DNA of 35,000 nt, from the NCBI GenBank assembly GCA_905221605.1, contig CAJNDS010000091.1:673783-708782 (forward strand), written 5' to 3'. This document shows, piece by piece, positions 27,325-34,822 of this stretch (position 1 is its first letter; each line of letters begins with the position of its first letter). The stretch is from Symbiodinium natans (lineage: Eukaryota > Sar > Dinophyceae > Suessiales > Symbiodiniaceae). Both the position numbers and the translations under genes were made by a program. The notes beneath the pieces are model-generated. The model did not search any database and was not told the DNA's origin. It saw only the letters and a list, made by a program, of their open reading frames with translations.

Positions 27325-27417
27325 GTCAGCCGTCCGGCAGCTCTTCCTACGCGGAAAAAGAAACGCCCGCTTGCTAACCGCAGCTGCCTTTCTCGACAAG
27401 CTTCTCCTGCATGAAAA
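27325..27417 (+). CDS. candidate plus-strand exon, VRQLFLRGKRNARLLTAAAF
   Basis: Acceptor CTCTAAAG and donor GTCGTT enclose 93 bp: one base, 30 codons (SAVRQLFLRGKRNARLL to FLDKLLLHE), and AA. The composition is very protein-like. It may belong to the plus-strand cluster at 25.9-27.1 kb. The function is unknown. Confidence 0.38.
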
Positions 27418-27891
27418 GTCGTTTATAGGGATAAGGGTTTAGGGTTTAGGGTTTAGGGCCATGTCAAGTCTGGAACCCAGGTCTACAAAGAGTGCCTACG
27501 CTCTTGAGGCCCAAAGCCCTAAACCCCTTTACCCCCAAAACCCTCGAAGCCCCAAACATCGCCTAGGGTTTCGGGTTTTGGGTTACAAGTTACAAGGATA
27601 TAGGGTTCCAGGGTTATAGGGTTGAGGCTCTAGAAGTCTCAACTCCCTGAAGCCCTGGAAGCCCTAAACCCACTGAGAAAGGAAGCCTCAAGACCCATTG
27701 AAAGCTTGCAGTTCAGGGTTTGGGGTTTAGGGTCTAGAGTCTAGGGCTTCAGGGTTTTGGGTTTAGGGCTTGAGTATTGAGGTCCAGTACGGATTTTAGG
27801 GAGGTGTAGGGTTTGGGGTTCAGGGCTTGGGGTTCGGAACCTTAGGGCCACCTTGTTTGGGGGATAAGGATTGCGATGCTTTGGGCTATAC

Positions 27892-27935
27892 CAGGAGGGC
27901 CGGGAGGAGGGGGGCCGCCTGTTTTGGGAAGTGCC
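27892..27935 (-). CDS. candidate exon, ALPKTGGPPPPGPP
   Basis: A pyrimidine-rich stretch ends CTACATGAG and the donor is GTATAG. The 44 bp reads ALPKTGGPPPPGPP or, in another frame, HFPKQAAPLLPALL. The plus strand is open too. It is a plausible Pro-rich exon between those at 28.3 and 26.7 kb. Confidence 0.3.
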
Positions 27936-28305
27936 CTCATGTAGATGCGGCAGCAGAAGATGCGCACGGCAAAACGGAGCTATCTGCTCTAAGCCTTGAA
28001 CCCTTAAACCTTAAAAACCTTACATTCTGAAACCGTTTCTATCCGCTTTGAGGCTTGACTCCTGAAACCCTCAAATCACTTAATTCCTTAAAAGCCCTGT
28101 CATTACTAAACCATCACCACGCCCCGCATTCACGAGGCGGAATGCAGGAGAAGGCTAGACTCCACCACATTGGGTTCGGGACTTCGGGCCAATCCCTAGC
28201 ACCCCAAACCCAAAATCCCTAAAACACTAAATCCCTAAACCCTAAACCTCTGAAACCCTAAACCCCTAAACCCTCAAACCCTAAACCCTAAACCCTAACT
28301 CAAAC

Positions 28306-28369
28306 AGCTCGAAAGGCGGTCCTCCGCTTTTGCTTCTTTCATCTCCTCCTCCCAAGGTCGCTTTGGAGG
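28306..28369 (-). CDS. candidate exon, RPWEEEMKEAKAEDRLSS
   Basis: Acceptor GGATAG and donor GTTTGAG bound 64 bp: PPKRPWEEEMKEAKAEDRLS and on, phase 0 in and 1 out. It is highly charged and helical, like its neighbours. The donor runs straight into G-strand repeats in minus sense. Confidence 0.4.
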
Positions 28370-28502
28370 CTATCCTAAACCCTAAACGCTAAAGCCACCC
28401 TAGACTACCCTAAACTCTGCAACGGCTCAGGGTTTTCGAGCGTTAGGGTTGCTAGGGTTTAGAGGATTCTTGGGTTGCAGGGTTTCAGGAGGTTAAGGTT
28501 TA

Positions 28503-28618
28503 CTTGGAGGTTAGTGGGTACTTGCAAGAAGGGTGAGAAGCAGGGAAGCTATGGATAACAGCTCAGTTGGGAATTTATGTCTTATAAACCCTACTTGTCA
28601 GTACCCATGGACCTTTGG
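28503..28618. mobile_element. MITE family 2, copy E without telomere tract
   Basis: CTTGGAGGTTAGTGGGTACTTG is mirrored by AGTACCCATGGACCTTTGG. It keeps AGCTCAGTTGGG as in copy A but lacks telomere-like units inside. Confidence 0.4.
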
Positions 28619-28796
28619 ACTGCATAGCTGCATAAGTGTTTAGGGTTCTGGATCATGCTGCGACTGCGGCCAGTATAAATGAGGTACGGCAGCTTCGGTC
28701 GCGATAGAGCGCGAGGCATTGACAGCAGACTGGGTGCAGAACCCAATCACCCTGACCCATATGGTCGGCCCCCCCAAAAAAACATGCAAATAAGCG

Positions 28797-28834
28797 CGCC
28801 TCCTTCACTTCGTCTTTTGCCTCCTTCACTGCAC
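28797..28834 (-). CDS. candidate exon, AVKEAKDEVKEA
   Basis: Acceptor GAGTCTCAG is followed by two bases and AVKEAKDEVKEA. The exon ends AAGGAGGCG with no GT next, so a GC-type donor or read-on (RLFACFF) is implied. The Lys/Glu/Ala motif recurs at 20.6, 22.0, 24.5 and 26.7 kb. Confidence 0.38.
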
Positions 28835-28960
28835 CTGAGACTCACAACATGCTAGAGAACCTAAACCTTGTACAAGACCCAAGCCCAGCAAAGCCAAACC
28901 CTACATAAACCCAAAGCCCCACGTGAAAAACATAAAGCACAAACATCCAACACCCTAGTC

Positions 28961-29059
28961 TTGGGATGCTCCCCCTTTATGCGAACAGTCCTTCAAAGGG
29001 AATATAGCAGGGGGTACCATACTCCCATTAGGCACTGTTTAGTATAAGGGGGATCCCAA
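28961..29059. mobile_element. MITE family 1, 99-bp copy
   Basis: It starts TTGGGATGCTCCCCCTTTAT and ends ATAAGGGGGATCCCAA, with GAACAGTCCTT and GGCACTGTT as the inner arms. Confidence 0.6.
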
Positions 29060-29957
29060 CCCCAGACCGTCAACCCCTAACCCCTAACCCCTAAACCCTA
29101 AACCCAGCCAGAGGGAGCTGGCCATGCAAAGTCATGCAGGCTTGCACAGGGGGGGGTGGGGGGGGGGGGGAGGAACACTAGCTTTTGTACTAACGAGGGT
29201 TTAGGGTTTAGGGTTTAGTTTTAGGATTTAGGGTTTAGGGTTTATGGTATAGGGTTTAGATTGGGTGGCCCAGGGCGTATGGGTTTCAAAGTGTCAGAGC
29301 TCTTTCAGCTGTATCATTCGTACATTGCAATGGTCCAAAATCATGGCAAATGTTTTGGGGTGCCTGTAGGGGGAAGCAGATTCCCTGACCAAGCAAGACA
29401 AAATTAAACCCCTAAACCCCAAAATTCCCTAAACTGCCTAAACCCCCACAACCAAAAACCCTAAAAGTCAAACCCGAAACACATAAAAGGCCTCAAAACT
29501 CTGATACCTGAACCCTAAACCCTTCACCCCTACAACCAAAACAATAAACACACCCTAAACCTTAAACAAAGGTGGTATCAGTGTCGGGCCCACACCCCTT
29601 GAACCCTCAAATCTGAATCCTGACCGCCTTAAGCTCGAAACCCCATAAAAACCCTCACCCCTCAACTCAGGTGTCCAGTACCCTGGCGAAGACAAGCTTT
29701 CGACTTTAGTTTTTGTAGGGGTGGAACATGAAGTAGGGTTAAAAGTACGAGAATCCCCAGAAAAAATCAATACACACAGTCACCAAAGTCTAAAGGCATC
29801 TAACATACACCTGCCCAATCCAAAACGAAACCCTACTATACCCCAAACCCTAATCCCTAAAGCCTAAACCCTAGACTCTGCACCCTAAACCCTAAATCAC
29901 GGTTTAGGGTTTAGCGCTTGCGGGTTCCCCTGCTGAGCTACGAAGTTAAGGAGACTA

Positions 29958-30063
29958 GACCCAGGAGTAGCCTAGGAAAAAAGGGTACCCTTCTTGTTCT
30001 TTATGGCTGATTTATAAGGGAACCCCAACCCTAAAAAACGGAAATCAGGGCCTACTCCGGGTC
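29958..30063. mobile_element. MITE family 3 (ends GACCCAGGAGTAG), copy A
   Basis: GACCCAGGAGTAG at the left and CTACTCCGGGTC at the right form 12-bp inverted ends. The body includes GGGTACCCTTCTTGTTCTTT and TTATAAGGGAACC. Confidence 0.5.
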
Positions 30064-30066
30064 CTA

Positions 30067-30112
30067 CAAAGCCTGAACCCTAAACAGTAAACCCTGAACC
30101 CTAAACCCTAAA
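30067..30112 (-). repeat. telomere-like tract between 14-bp direct repeats
   Basis: TACTCCGGGTCCTA at 30053-30066 and 30113-30126 brackets 46 bp of CCCTAAA-like units. The left repeat is the end of a family 3 MITE. Confidence 0.7.
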
Positions 30113-30135
30113 TACTCCGGGTCCTAGAAGAAGAC

Positions 30136-30185
30136 GAGCAGCTGCTCGTTGGGGGCCGGTCTGCAGCTTTCGGCTTCGGCTCGGC
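30136..30185 (-). CDS. candidate exon, AEPKPKAADRPPTSS
   Basis: Acceptor CTTCGAG and donor GTCTTC bound 50 bp. Phase 0 gives AEPKPKAADRPPTSSC. Phase 1, which fits the previous exon, gives RAEAESCRPAPNEQLL. Both are open, so the frame is unresolved. It is flanked by C-strand repeats on the low side and G-strand repeats on the high side. Confidence 0.33.
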
Positions 30186-30199
30186 CTCGAAGTTACATC

Positions 30200-30330
30200 G
30201 GCAGGGGGTAGGGGGTAGGGGGTGGTAGGGGGTAGGGTTTAGGGTTTAGGGTTTAGGGTTTAGGGTTTAGGGTTTAGGGTTTAGGGTTTAGGGTTTAGGG
30301 TTTAGGGTTTAGGGTTTAGGGATCAGGGTT
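30200..30330 (+). repeat. GGGGTA then TTTAGGG array
   Basis: Several GGGGGTA hexa/heptamers lead into 13 TTTAGGG units, on the acceptor side of the exon at 30136. Confidence 0.8.
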
Positions 30331-30476
30331 TCGGGGTAGCTAACCCCGTGCTTGAACAGCAGGTAAAATAGCCATAAAAGCGTAGGCATGGTGAGTCCGG
30401 AATAGACTCCAAGGAAGCTTCCTCGGCTGAAGCAAAGCCACAGGCCCTGAACACTTTGCTAGACTAGACCCAGGTG

Positions 30477-30575
30477 TAAACTAGCACAAAACAAGGGGTG
30501 CCCATTTTTGTGCTAAAGGGACTTATAAGGCAACCTAGACCCTTAAAAAAAGGAACAAGGGCCCACTCCGGGTCC
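30477..30575. mobile_element. MITE family 3, copy B
   Basis: GACCCAGGTGTA to CACTCCGGGTC. It shares TTATAAGG, ACCCTTAAAAAA and GGAACAAGGGCCCACTCC with copy A over about 100 bp. Confidence 0.5.
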
Positions 30576-30808
30576 GAGTTCACTGATATCTCTGACCTCA
30601 ACATAACCTTCGACATCAGAGTTAAACCGGAGTCACAGGAAAGGGCCTAAACCGTAAACCCGTAAACCGTAAACCCTAAACCCCTAAACCCAAATATCAA
30701 ACCTATCTTACCAGGACCACCCAGAGCCCAGCCAGCCCTCTAACATAAGCCCGACAAGAAGCACTATGGTTACCCTAAACCCTAAACCCGAAACCCGAAA
30801 CCCTAAAC

Positions 30809-30855
30809 CCTCTGCCTTTGCACGCTTCGCTGGTGGAGGCGCGGGCTCGGGCCGC
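30809..30855 (-). CDS. candidate exon, RPEPAPPPAKRAKAE
   Basis: A long pyrimidine tract ends CGTCTTCAG at 30856. The exon is G, 15 codons, and G, and the donor GTTTAG is the first unit of a G-strand telomere-like array. Pro/Ala/Lys composition matches the exons at 22.0 and 24.5 kb. Confidence 0.45.
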
Positions 30856-31031
30856 CTGAAGACGTGAGGGAGGGGGCGAGGTGGCGGAGGTTGAGGCTTT
30901 CAGGTATTTGGGGCCCCGGGCATCTATCAGGGTTCAGGGTGTAGGGTTTGTGCTTGGAGGCGCGCCTCAGATAAGGCTCGCGTGTTGTTCGGAGCCGAAT
31001 TTAAAGGTTTGGAGTGCAGCTTAGAACCAAC

Positions 31032-31112
31032 CGGTCTTTTTCTGATTGAGTATGGTAGACAGTGTTAACGGGGTGGGCGGTTGGGTGCTGGTTAAGGAAA
31101 TGGCATCAGAGG
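31032..31112 (-). CDS. candidate exon, SDAISLTSTQPPTPLTL
   Basis: Acceptor AACTTTGCAG and donor GTTGGT bound 81 bp: two bases, 26 codons ending STILNQKKT, and G. Phase fits the exon at 31654. It is Ser/Thr/Pro-rich and has one of the better acceptor and donor pairs in the window. Confidence 0.45.
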
Positions 31113-31166
31113 CTGCAAAGTTGGGAAGCGGCTCGGGGATCGTTATGGTGCTGCTGCAGGCTTTTG

Positions 31167-31435
31167 TGGGGTTTAGGGTTTAGGGTTTAGGGTTTAGGGT
31201 TCAGGGTTTAGGGTTTAGGGTTTAGGGTTTAGGGTTTAGGGTTTAGGGTTTAGGGGTTGAATGCGCCCCCCGAAGCACTACCGAAGCGTGGTCTCTTGTG
31301 ACTGTTGCGGTGGATGGTTTAGGGTTTAGGGTTTAGGGTTTAGGGTTTAGGGTTTAGGGTTTAGGGTTTAGGGTTTAGGGTTTAGGGTTTAGGGTTTGGG
31401 TCTAGGGTTTAGGGTTCAGGGTTTAGGGTTTAGGG
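31167..31435 (+). repeat. two TTTAGGG arrays
   Basis: About 12 and 15 units around a 60-bp island (31259-31315). Confidence 0.8.
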
Positions 31436-31653
31436 GTGGATGGGGTCTGGAAACCCTCGATCTCCCCACAGAGCTCAGGTCCAGGCGCAAACGTCTAAAC
31501 CCAAGGCCCAAGGCCCTAACCAAACAGCATTTAAACCCAGGCAATGGACAATTTTTGTGCACCTGCTTCTTGCAACCCCAAACCCCAAACCCCAAACCCT
31601 GAGCCCTGAGCCCTGTACCCTGAACCCTAACCTTTCATGACCACTGGAACCAC

Positions 31654-31721
31654 CTGACGACGCAAACCGTTCAACCGGACCTCCTTGAGTTTCCAAGAGG
31701 GCGAAAGTGGCGACGCCAAGG
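31654..31721 (-). CDS. candidate exon, LGVATFALLETQGGPVERF
   Basis: Acceptor CATTGTAG and donor GTGGTT bound 68 bp. The best frame is one base, 22 codons, and a trailing G. Another open frame reads LASPLSPSWKLKEVRLNG. The trailing G fits the next exon at 31112 in phase. Confidence 0.38.
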
Positions 31722-31751
31722 CTACAATGAACAACATGCAAAAAACAAGGG

Positions 31752-31882
31752 TTTCGGGTTAGGGTTTAGGGTTTAGGGTTTAGGGTTTAGGGTTTAGGGT
31801 TTAGGGTTTAGGGTTTAGGGTTTAGGGTTTAGGGTTTAGGGTTTAGGGTTTAGGGTTTAGGGTTTAGGGTTTAGGGTTTAGG
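31752..31882 (+). repeat. TTTAGGG array, pure
   Basis: About 18 units, 30 bp beyond the exon at 31654. Confidence 0.85.
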
Positions 31883-32066
31883 TGTGAGATAAGATGTCCG
31901 GTAGCTACGTCACACTCACAAGAGGGCGACGCCCGTCTGGAGCAGGGCAGAGGATGCCCAGGAAGCCAGATGTTTAGGGTTCAGGGTTTAGGGCTGAGGC
32001 TGTTTAGGGTCATATACCCTAGTCGGCCTTAAGAGTGCTGTAGTATAGTTAGGGTATAAATGACCC

Positions 32067-32143
32067 CTCTAAACCCTAAACCCTAAACCCTAAACCCTAA
32101 ACCCCTAAACCCCTAAACCCTGAACCCTAAACCCTAAACCCTA
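32067..32143 (-). repeat. CCCTAAA array
   Basis: About ten units. Another lies at 32445-32535. Confidence 0.8.
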
Positions 32144-32212
32144 GCCCCACCCCCAACCCCACCCAACCTTAGGGTTCGTGTGGTCCTCAAGGTGTGCCTA
32201 GAACCGTGCACC

Positions 32213-32251
32213 CTAAAGCAGCATGCGCCTCTGCTTGGCGGGTGGTGGCGC
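32213..32251 (-). CDS. candidate exon, APPPAKQRR, possibly terminal
   Basis: Acceptor TGTACTCAG is followed by 12 codons, APPPAKQRRMLL, and a TAG. It could be a last exon, or a donor may lie before the stop. It resembles PAPPPAKRAKAE at 30809, which suggests related exons. Confidence 0.33.
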   Translation of the reverse strand, partial: APPPAKQRRMLL

Positions 32252-32552
32252 CTGAGTACAACAATGCAAGCTTTCGGGTTTAGGGTTTAGGGTTTGGGGT
32301 GTAAAATTTGGGAAGGAAAAGATAGGAGAGAAGTATGTAACCTCACACAACGCGTCAAAGGCGAAAGTCGACCGCAGAATCAACAAAGGCTGGAAGCAAA
32401 ACCCGCACCAAACCACCAACCCAAAAGGTTTCCCTAAACCCCAAACCCTAAACACTACACCCCAAACCCTAAACCCTAGACCCTAGACCCTAAACCCTAA
32501 ACCCTAAACCCTAGACCCTAAACCTAAACCCTGAGCCCATGTGGCCCAGAAC

Positions 32553-32617
32553 TCCAGGGGCCCCCGCTGCGGCGGTCACTTTTGGAGGCAGCAGCACTTC
32601 GAGGCTCCGCCGCGCCT
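32553..32617 (-). CDS. candidate exon, ARRSLEVLLPPKVTAAAGAP
   Basis: Acceptor CTTGAG (a second AG follows two bases later) and donor GTTCTG bound 65 bp. AG plus 21 codons gives phase 1 in, as left by the exon at 33481, and phase 0 out. It is flanked by C-strand repeats on the low side and G-strand repeats on the high side. Another frame is open as well. Confidence 0.38.
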
Positions 32618-32621
32618 CTCA

Positions 32622-33210
32622 AGGTTTAGGGTTTAGGGTTTAGGGTTTAGGGTTTAGGGTTTAGTGTTTAGGGTTTAGGGTTTAGGGTTTAGGGTTTAGG
32701 GCTTGGCAATTTAGGGGGTTTTAAGCATTCTGGGGGTTTAGAGATTGTGGAGTTTAGAGTTTAGGGTTTAGGATTTGGGGATCTTAAGGTTTTTGGGGGT
32801 TTTCGGGGCGGTTTAGGAATTTGGGGGGTTAGGATGTATGGATTTTGTGGTTTCGGGTTTAGGGTTAGGGATTTTGACGGGTTTTGGGATTTGGGGGGTT
32901 TAGGGGTCAGGGATTTTGGGGCTTCGGATCTAGAAACTTTGGGGTTTAGGATTCAAGGATTTTGGGGGTTAGGGTTTAGGGATTGTTGGAATACAGGGAT
33001 TTTGGGATATTGGGGGATACTGGTGTTCAGGATGTGGGGTTTAGGGGGCTTAGGGTGTAGGATTTTGGATTTTCTTGTCTGGGTTCAGGGGTTTGGGTTT
33101 AGGGTTTAGGTTTCGGGTGGCTTGGGTTTAGGGGCTTAGGGTTTTAGGGTTTTGGGTTCTGGTTTTTTTTGGGTTTGGGTTTTTGGGTTTGCGTGGGGTG
33201 TTTAGGGTTT
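32622..33210 (+). repeat. TTTAGGG array decaying into G/T-rich DNA
   Basis: Regular units to 32702, then 500 bp of TTTxGGG-like words without strict period. A 91-codon GFR-rich ORF here is a translation of the repeat. Confidence 0.7.
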
Positions 33211-33211
33211 A

Positions 33212-33326
33212 GAATTTGGGCAGCCTGGAAAACACATTCATCAACCAGGCGTTTCTTGTGCACCCTTGAGCGGTCAGCCGAGAGCTGTGCAGCAGAGGTC
33301 TTGGTGAGGCCATCTGCAAGCTGGCG
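33212..33326 (-). mobile_element. Ty1/copia polyprotein fragment, RNase H C-terminus
   Basis: The minus frame reads RQLADGLTKTSAAQLSADRS and later LVDECVFQAAQI. The (Q/D)LADGLTK motif is the hallmark end of copia RNase H, and the downstream pattern fits dinoflagellate copia-like elements. It is the direct continuation of the fragment at 33407-33473, with about three codons missing and the array 33327-33406 between them. No LTRs or integrase are seen nearby, so it is a decayed fragment. Confidence 0.6.
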
Positions 33327-33406
33327 CCCTAAACCCTAAACCCTAAACCCTAAACCCTAAACCCTAAACCCTAAACCCTAAACCCTAAACCCTAAACCCT
33401 AAACCC
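33327..33406 (-). repeat. CCCTAAA array interrupting the copia fragment
   Basis: About 11 pure units between the LLW codons (33407 on) and RQLADG codons (33326 down) of the same reading direction. Confidence 0.8.
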
Positions 33407-33473
33407 AGAGTAGCCCCTGCCTCTCCAAGGCGTTCCTTGGTAGGGCCTCTGGGGCAGTGCGCTTGTCGGCTCC
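33407..33473 (-). mobile_element. Ty1/copia polyprotein fragment, RNase H part 1
   Basis: The minus frame reads GADKRTAPEALPRNALERQG then LLW. This resembles the DKR-(T/S)-A-x-EA-L motif before the last RNase H block of copia polyproteins as I know them, a family assignment from memory. A TAG stop lies just upstream, so it is a relic. It is cut off after LLW by a telomere-like array, and the protein continues beyond it at 33326. Confidence 0.55.
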
Positions 33474-33480
33474 GAGCTAC

Positions 33481-33529
33481 CTGTAGCTCGTTCCTTCGAA
33501 CGACGTCGGAGAGAGCCAAAGGAGAGGGC
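33481..33529 (-). CDS. candidate exon, ALSFGSLRRRSKERAT
   Basis: Acceptor TTGGAG and donor GTAGCT enclose 16 codons plus G. It starts in phase 0, matching the end of the exon at 33612. It is basic and lies directly upstream (minus sense) of the copia remnant, which would sit in the next intron. Confidence 0.35.
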
Positions 33530-33611
33530 CTCCAACTCTACACCCCAGACCCTGAGCTCCCCTGCACGCCCTACACCCTAAACACTGAAATCTAACCCTA
33601 AACCCTGAAAC

Positions 33612-33717
33612 CCGCATGCTGCCCCTTGGCCGAAGAGGGTTGGCCTCTGCGGACAGATTGCTGGCACGCTGCAGCGCTAGCTGAAGGGACGCCTGGCGGG
33701 CAAACTCCAAAGAAACC
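33612..33717 (-). CDS. candidate exon, LEFARQASLQLALQRASNL
   Basis: Acceptor CAGGCAG at 33718-33724 and donor GTTTCA bound 106 bp. One base is followed by 35 codons, including EFARQASLQLALQRASNLSA and then NPLRPRGSMR. The composition fits an amphipathic helix, and the GA of the exon at 34405 completes its first codon as GAG. The function is unknown. Confidence 0.42.
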
Positions 33718-33938
33718 CTGCCTGGGACCCTAAGCCCTAAACCCTAAACCCTAGACCCTCTTTACCTGCAGTTGTATGGATTTTACCTGCTAATTCAGGG
33801 TCTTCCCCACGACAAAAGACATTAGCACACACATAGGCAAGCATGGCAAGCCAAGCCCCAACCCCCTTAGACACCTAGCACAGGAGGACTCCACCCTTTC
33901 AAAAAAAAATATTCTTGTTCGGGTGGATTATTTCTCAG

Positions 33939-34004
33939 GTTGCGCAGGCTATGTTAAATCCACATGTTCGCGACGCCGCGACTCCGCAACATGTTCATGG
34001 CTTG
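33939..34004 (+). CDS. candidate plus-strand exon, ambiguous strand
   Basis: A T-rich tract ending TTTCTCAG precedes exactly 22 codons (VAQAMLNPHVRDAATPQ and on), followed by donor GTAGGT. The minus strand is also readable (AMNMLRSRGVANM), so orientation is unsure. It may be unrelated to the minus-strand exon series. Confidence 0.28.
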
Positions 34005-34114
34005 GTAGGTCGAAACTGTAGTCCTGTCCATATAGTAATTACAGAACTGTAGGTAAGTAGAGTGCGAGGTAAAAATCCTTAACCCAAAATCCCAAAAGAC
34101 CTAAACCCTCAACC

Positions 34115-34186
34115 TTGGGATATAGTACCCCGATTATAATCCCCATTAAGGACTGTTACTTTTAGTAGAAGGGGGGAACATCCCAA
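34115..34186. mobile_element. MITE family 1, left end deleted
   Basis: The right end GGGGGGAACATCCCAA with ATTAAGGACTGTTAC matches the family. The left end is TTGGGATATAGTACCCC, so most of that terminus is altered. Confidence 0.5.
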
Positions 34187-34404
34187 TCCTTAACCCCTGA
34201 TTTCCAAAAAGTCCTAGACCCTCAACCCCTAAACCGCAAAAAGCATGTCAACCCCACAAGAACACATGCAGTTGGAGACACCTTGCATTGAACCAACACA
34301 ACGTTCCATCCCCAAAAACAAAACTAAACCCTAAACCCTGAACCCTAAACCCTAAAAAAAACGTAGCGTTTTTGCAATTAGGGTTGGCACTCCTATAAGC
34401 TTAC

Positions 34405-34498
34405 TCAGAGGCCCGGGCGTAGGAACCCGCCACGCGCTCCTGGCCGTCTGCAGGTGCGAGGGACTCTTGCAGCAGTACCTCAGGATGTGGATCAGGGT
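34405..34498 (-). CDS. candidate exon, EVLLQESLAPADGQERVAG
   Basis: The acceptor CTTCAG at 34499-34504 and a canonical donor GTAAGC at 34399-34404 bound 94 bp. The frame with two leading bases encodes PDPHPEVLLQESLAP and continues to YARAS, leaving GA. A second frame is also open but is rich in Cys and Trp. The leftover GA joins in phase with the next exon at 33717. C-strand repeats lie on the low side and G-strand repeats on the high side. The protein is not recognised. Confidence 0.45.
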
Positions 34499-34756
34499 CT
34501 GAAGGGTTTAGGGTTTAGGGTTTAACCGGGTTTAGGGTTTAGGGTTTAGGGTTTAGGGTCTGAAGGGTTGTACCTGTCACAGACACACAAAAAACCTTTG
34601 TATAAGGGGGCACATAATTCAGGAAATCACAGTCAGGAACCCCTGGAAAGGTAGGCTTTCTGGGCTAGGGTTTAGGGATTTAGGGTTTTGGTCCAGGAAG
34701 GAATCCCAGTTTTTGTGTTGAGGGCCTGGGGTCTGGGGGGCCTAGGAGTCGAGGAA

Positions 34757-34822
34757 CCTAAACCCTAAACCCTAAACCCTAAACCCTAAACCCTAAACCC
34801 TAAACCCTAAACCCTAAACCCT
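34757..34822 (-). repeat. CCCTAAA array near the window end
   Basis: Nine pure units. The DNA from 34560 to 35000 holds scattered units and a G-rich run near 34909-34926, with no exon seen. Confidence 0.8.

Larger units (their letters stand above)
454..34498 (-). other. candidate long multi-micro-exon gene region (one or a few genes)
   Basis: About 50 minus-strand islands of 17-110 bp show an AG acceptor (usually AG then G), an open frame and a donor. They are separated by 0.3-1.9 kb of telomere-like repeats. Several neighbours agree in phase: 34405-34498 to 33612-33717 to 33481-33529 to 32553-32617 to 32251; 31654-31721 to 31032-31112; and the run from 25777 to 20301, all phase 0. The product would be Pro/Ala/Lys/Glu-rich in the middle and very acidic further on. 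I do not recognise the family. First and last exons are not identified, so gene borders are unknown. Some islands may be pseudo-exons. Confidence 0.45.

Noticed and set aside
31396-33109. ORFs rich in LNPKP or GFRVQGLGF
   Set aside because: They are direct translations of TTTAGGG/CCCTAAA repeats with short unique inserts.
33535-33611. Copia extension upstream of DKRTA
   Set aside because: A TAG stop and no recognisable RNase H residues. The sequence is better explained by telomere-like units and exon borders.
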